Below are positions 10,941 through 13,775 of a stretch of DNA of 13,775 nucleotides, piece after piece (the stretch's first letter is position 1; each line of letters opens with the position of its first letter). The translations under genes were made by a program, and so were the position numbers. The stretch is taken from the NCBI GenBank assembly GCA_003486645.1, contig DNGI01000051.1:14452-28226 (forward strand), given 5' to 3'. The notes under the pieces were generated by a model. The model saw nothing but the letters and a program-made list of their open reading frames with translations, was not told where the DNA came from and ran no database searches. The stretch comes from Cyanobacteria bacterium UBA11370. GTDB taxonomy: Bacteria > Cyanobacteriota > Cyanobacteriia > Cyanobacteriales > Coleofasciculaceae.

Positions 10941-10996
10941 TGTTAGTTGTTGGTTGTTGGTTGTTAGTTGTTAGTTGTTGGTTGTTGGTTGTTTGT
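10941..10996. repeat. Heptamer tandem repeat (TGTTRGT)x8
   Basis: Eight in-phase units of TGTTAGT or TGTTGGT, the last one TGTTTGT, run without a break between the kinase gene and the ABM gene. Heptanucleotide short tandem repeats are common in filamentous cyanobacteria. Copy number is likely to vary between strains; no function is claimed. Confidence 0.9.
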
Positions 10997-11018
10997 AAGG
11001 GGTTGGTTAGAAAATAAG

Positions 11019-11046
11019 GGACAACGGACAATGAACAATGAACAAA
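11019..11046. repeat. Second heptamer tandem repeat (GRACAAY-like)x4
   Basis: Four consecutive units read GGACAAC, GGACAAT, GAACAAT and GAACAAA. They end 11 bases before the kinase stop codon. This is another short cyanobacterial-type heptamer array in the same 133-bp gap. Confidence 0.7.
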
Positions 11047-11057
11047 TCACCAATAAC

Positions 11058-13472
11058 TTATAGTGCCATTAATGCAGTAACTTTGTGTAATAACTGGACA
11101 GGTTCTATCGGTTTGGATAAGTAATCATCAACAATCGCACTCAAATCTTGCTTTTCACTTGGGGATAGATCAGGGGTCGTTAAAGCCAAGACTTTAATTT
11201 GTGCGGTGGTGGGTGAGTTGTGGAGAGAGTGGCTAATCTCATAACCATCCATCGTCGGTAAATGCCAGTCAACAATCACAGCATCCGGTTCCAGGAGTTC
11301 AATTTGCTGAAGAGCAGCAGACCCATCAATCAACCACACAACATGATAGCCTGCGGCGGTCAGAATTTCACAAATTGCTGTCGCTGTTGCTTCATGGTTG
11401 TCCACTAAGACGATACTTCCTTGAGGTTGGGGATTTTCTCCTTGGGGTATCTCCGATTTTGTCGATACATCTGGGATTAAGGATTGGAGAGGCAATCCAA
11501 CGGTAAATATCGAACCTTCACCAACACTTGATTCAACATCAATTGTACCCCCATGAAGTTCTACAAGCTGTTTAGTCAAGGCTAAACCCAAACCCGTCCC
11601 TTCATATCGGCGATGGTAGGTTGTCTCTAACTGCTGAAACTTTTGAAACAGTAAGGGTAAATGTTCGTCAGCAATACCAATACCCGTGTCTTCAATTTGA
11701 AAGATTGCTAGATTTTGTTCTCGCCAAACTCGTAATGTTACCTTCCCATCTTCAGGCGTAAATTTAATCGCATTGCCTAATAAATTAAAAAGAATTTGTT
11801 TAACTCGACGTTGATCAGCACGGAAGCGATCGTGCTGAGGTTTAATTCGGAAATCCATCTCTAATTCTATGTTTCGGACCGTTGCTTTTTCCTGCAAACT
11901 TCTTAGTGTTTGGTGGCTTAATTTAGCTAACGAAAATTCGGTAATATTTAAAACCGCTTTCCCGGCTTCGACTTGAGACAAATCTAGAATATCATTGATT
12001 AGATCTAATAAGTGTTCCCCATTTTCCTGAATCATTTTTAAATATTGCCGCTGCTTGTCGAGTGGGATAATGGGTGTTCCTCCCTCATTAAACGACCAAC
12101 GTAATAGCGTTGCGGATAGTCCAATTACGCAAGTCAGCGGTGTTCGCAATTCATGACTCATTGTAGCTAGAAATTCACCCTTGGCTCGATTAGCGGCTTG
12201 AGTCGCTTGTAGCGCATCTCGAAGTTCTTGAGTTCGTTCAATCACTCGCTCTTCTAAAGTAGTTTTTTGGTGTTGGAGTTGGGCATATAATTGAGCTTGG
12301 TAAATGGCGACAGCGAGATGTTCTGCAATCTGTTTTAGAAATACTTTTTCCTTTTCATGCCATCGACGGGGTTTGAAACATTCATGAGCAATGAGTAGTC
12401 CCCATAAAGTATTTTGAACGATAATAGGTGCAACTAATTTAGCGCGGATTTGAGTCCGTCGCAGCAATTTTAATAAACAAGAAGAATCGGCATAAGTAAC
12501 TTCCACATCTTCAACAGCAACGGTTAGTCCTTGGTGGTATTTTTCTCGACAGTTGGGAACATGAGTGGAACAGTTTTGTTCTTCAATTAGATTTAGCACG
12601 GAAAGGATTTGATTGGAAGATCTCGCTTCATAGGTAACACAACCCCAATCTAATTGTTCGGATGTAGGCAAATTCTTTATTTTCTTGTTGTTTCTTTTGT
12701 TGGTTTGCCCCTTTGTTTTATTTTTACCGGTCTTAACCGTTTGGATTTCTGTTAAGGACGTGTTGGATTGAGTAAGAGGAATTGGATAATTAAAATCAAA
12801 TTGATAGATAGCTAACCGATCCACTTGAAGAAAATGGCGGACTTGCTCGACAGCAGTCGCTAGAATAATAGGTAACTCTAAGCTTTGACGGATCTGAGTC
12901 GTGACTTGATTGAGGAGTCGTTCCTGTTCAATTTGTTGCTGTAGCGCCTGGTGTATGGGTTGACAAACTGAAACGCAATGATGAAGGGGGTTAGAATTTA
13001 CGGATGTATTAGAGGGAGTGTCGGTAGTCAGAATTTCTATCAACGAGAGGGTAAATTCTGTTTGAATTGCCCCATCATTGGGTTGTGCGGAGGTTTGAAC
13101 GATATTGAGGAGATGTAGAATAATGGGATGGTTTTCTAAGTGTTGAGTAAGTTGGATCACAAACGAGGCGATCGCATCAGCTTCAAAGGTTAACTCTACT
13201 TGATACAGTCTTGAATCGTCAGCCTCAAACCCCAACTCATCCGATTCTAGAGGTATTGCCCATACAAGTACTTTAAACGGTTGAGACACCAAAACAGTAA
13301 ACTTTTGTACCGGATCTTCCACACCCATCGGTACAATTGGTAAGTCATCCGATTTCAACACTACAGCCTCTTCCTTTATAGTGGACTGCATCTGCTGCAA
13401 TAGTGTTTGCAACCGTTCAAACATTGTCAAGGACAATGTTCGGCTGAATCGTGAATTACCCCATATCGGCAT
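11058..13472 (-). CDS. Hybrid sensor histidine kinase: GAF, HisKA, HATPase, REC
   Basis: The 804-residue soluble protein senses a signal through its GAF domain, phosphorylates itself on His440 and passes phosphate to its own receiver. After a divergent N-terminal part, the GAF spans about 178-395; it contains a Lys/Asn-rich insert (about 246-267) and Cys332 in SSCLLKLLRRTQIRAKLVAP, aligned with the bilin-binding Cys of cyanobacteriochromes but followed by Leu instead of His. A coiled coil (about 395-430) leads to the H-box MSHELRTPL (His440). The ATPase has Asn563/Asn567, DTGIGI (595-600) and GTGLGL (625-630). The receiver (about 685-804) has Asp691, phospho-acceptor Asp735, Thr765 and Lys787. 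No membrane segment is seen. The start may instead be Met17 (ATG complement 13422-13424); neither start has a good Shine-Dalgarno. No partner regulator lies nearby. Confidence 0.9.
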   Translation of the reverse strand: MPIWGNSRFSRTLSLTMFERLQTLLQQMQSTIKEEAVVLKSDDLPIVPMGVEDPVQKFTVLVSQPFKVLVWAIPLESDELGFEADDSRLYQVELTFEADAIASFVIQLTQHLENHPIILHLLNIVQTSAQPNDGAIQTEFTLSLIEILTTDTPSNTSVNSNPLHHCVSVCQPIHQALQQQIEQERLLNQVTTQIRQSLELPIILATAVEQVRHFLQVDRLAIYQFDFNYPIPLTQSNTSLTEIQTVKTGKNKTKGQTNKRNNKKIKNLPTSEQLDWGCVTYEARSSNQILSVLNLIEEQNCSTHVPNCREKYHQGLTVAVEDVEVTYADSSCLLKLLRRTQIRAKLVAPIIVQNTLWGLLIAHECFKPRRWHEKEKVFLKQIAEHLAVAIYQAQLYAQLQHQKTTLEERVIERTQELRDALQATQAANRAKGEFLATMSHELRTPLTCVIGLSATLLRWSFNEGGTPIIPLDKQRQYLKMIQENGEHLLDLINDILDLSQVEAGKAVLNITEFSLAKLSHQTLRSLQEKATVRNIELEMDFRIKPQHDRFRADQRRVKQILFNLLGNAIKFTPEDGKVTLRVWREQNLAIFQIEDTGIGIADEHLPLLFQKFQQLETTYHRRYEGTGLGLALTKQLVELHGGTIDVESSVGEGSIFTVGLPLQSLIPDVSTKSEIPQGENPQPQGSIVLVDNHEATATAICEILTAAGYHVVWLIDGSAALQQIELLEPDAVIVDWHLPTMDGYEISHSLHNSPTTAQIKVLALTTPDLSPSEKQDLSAIVDDYLSKPIEPVQLLHKVTALMAL
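13420..13440. promoter_or_regulatory. Perfect inverted repeat over the alternative kinase start
   Basis: AACATTGTC (13420-13428) and GACAATGTT (13432-13440) form perfect 9-bp arms around AAG. The left arm includes the complement of the ATG at 13422-13424, the alternative start of the kinase. It may be a repressor operator or an mRNA hairpin that hides the start codon. If translation begins at 13472, it is inside the coding region instead. Confidence 0.4.
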
Positions 13473-13585
13473 GACTTTGGTCTATTGTGAGAAAGTGACA
13501 GCGCTTCACTATCAAGTTCAGTGTTACCCCAACCTCGTTTTTAAGGCTATTTTGATACTATCTAAGACGCTGCTCCCTTATACCA

Positions 13586-13613
13586 TTTTGGATTTTAGAT
13601 TTTGGATTTTAGA
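13586..13613. repeat. 14-bp perfect tandem duplication
   Basis: TTTTGGATTTTAGA occurs twice in a row (13586-13599 and 13600-13613) and is followed by TTGGGG. This TTTAGATTTTGG-type word is a frequent intergenic repeat in cyanobacterial genomes, as far as I recall. Confidence 0.85.
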
Positions 13614-13730
13614 TTGGGGAAGATTTACTCTGTCAGAGTTTCGGCAACTCGTGTGTAACATTTCTTTTTTAAATTGGGATAAGTTGTGATATAGCATTTC
13701 TCAAATAGGTGAAACACCTTTAAATTTCTT

Positions 13731-13775
13731 CCCCACTCCCCATCCCCCAATCTCCCCATCTCCCCACTCCCCACT
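13731..13775. repeat. CCCCACT/CCCCATC short tandem repeat, runs off the window
   Basis: The units CCCCACT, CCCCATC, CCCCAATCT, CCCCATCT, CCCCACT and CCCCACT run to the last base. This is a degenerate heptamer array of the STRR type typical of filamentous cyanobacteria. Its full length is not visible. Confidence 0.85.

Larger units (their letters stand above)
13473..13775. other. Region upstream of the kinase, no gene supported
   Basis: A short plus-strand reading frame spans 13381-13689, but it overlaps the kinase 5' end in antisense and runs through simple repeats, so I do not call it. The region should hold the kinase promoter on the minus strand; I could not choose one with confidence. 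The rest consists of the repeats listed separately. Confidence 0.5.

Noticed and set aside
10941..10996. CRISPR array
   Set aside because: The units are 7 bp and directly adjacent without spacers, so this is a simple tandem repeat.
13381..13689. Plus-strand reading frame of 102 codons
   Set aside because: It overlaps the kinase 5' end in antisense and runs through tandem repeats; no homology pattern is visible.

Overview
The window looks like a chromosomal segment of a filamentous cyanobacterium. It has about ten copies of the HIP1 octamer GCGATCGC, heptanucleotide tandem repeats (TGTTRGT, GAACAAT, CCCCACT), AAA-like/STAND ATPases of a cyanobacterial type, a GAF-type hybrid histidine kinase, and the 3' part of a cyanobactin (ribosomal peptide) gene cluster. 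Family assignments rest on recalled family sequences and were not checked by search.

Bases 1-7208 are the cyanobactin region. Bases 1-36 are the last codons of a precursor peptide gene, ending in a Cys-rich core (CPCIC) and the C-terminal recognition tag SYDGDE. A palindromic, MITE-like repeat follows, then two tandem, clearly duplicated cyanobactin prenyltransferase genes of the PatF/TruF family (467-1420 and 1557-2474). A gene on the opposite strand for a small nucleotidyltransferase (2570-3160) interrupts the cluster. Next comes a large PatG/TruG-type macrocyclase (3265-6402). Its N-terminal region resembles the winged-helix domains of azoline oxidases, but the FMN oxidase catalytic domain is absent. 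The last gene (6405-7208) follows two bases later and resembles DUF5829. The layout resembles the trunkamide/patellin (tru) type: Cys-terminated core, two F proteins and a G protein without oxidase. The A-D genes should lie to the left of base 1. The expected product is a macrocyclic, possibly prenylated, thiazoline-containing peptide.

Bases 7262-7467 carry a decayed IS630-type transposase N-terminus, which plausibly marks the cluster edge. Bases 7468-7782 are non-coding, with iterated CAGTTTA motifs.

Bases 7783-10627 hold two successive AAA-like (AAA_35/STAND) ATPase genes. The first has an N-terminal helix-turn-helix domain of the type seen in vWA-MoxR-associated conflict systems and an Asn in place of the Walker B Asp. 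The second looks like the ATPase half of a usually much longer protein, often carrying WD40 repeats, that has been cut off. Its end overlaps the 3' end of a convergent gene.

Bases 10589-13472, on the minus strand, encode a small antibiotic-biosynthesis-monooxygenase-like protein and, upstream of it, a GAF-HisKA-HATPase-REC hybrid kinase. Heptamer tandem repeats separate the two. The kinase GAF domain keeps a Cys at the position used for bilin attachment in cyanobacteriochromes, and a perfect inverted repeat sits over an alternative start codon. The right edge contains common cyanobacterial short tandem repeats.
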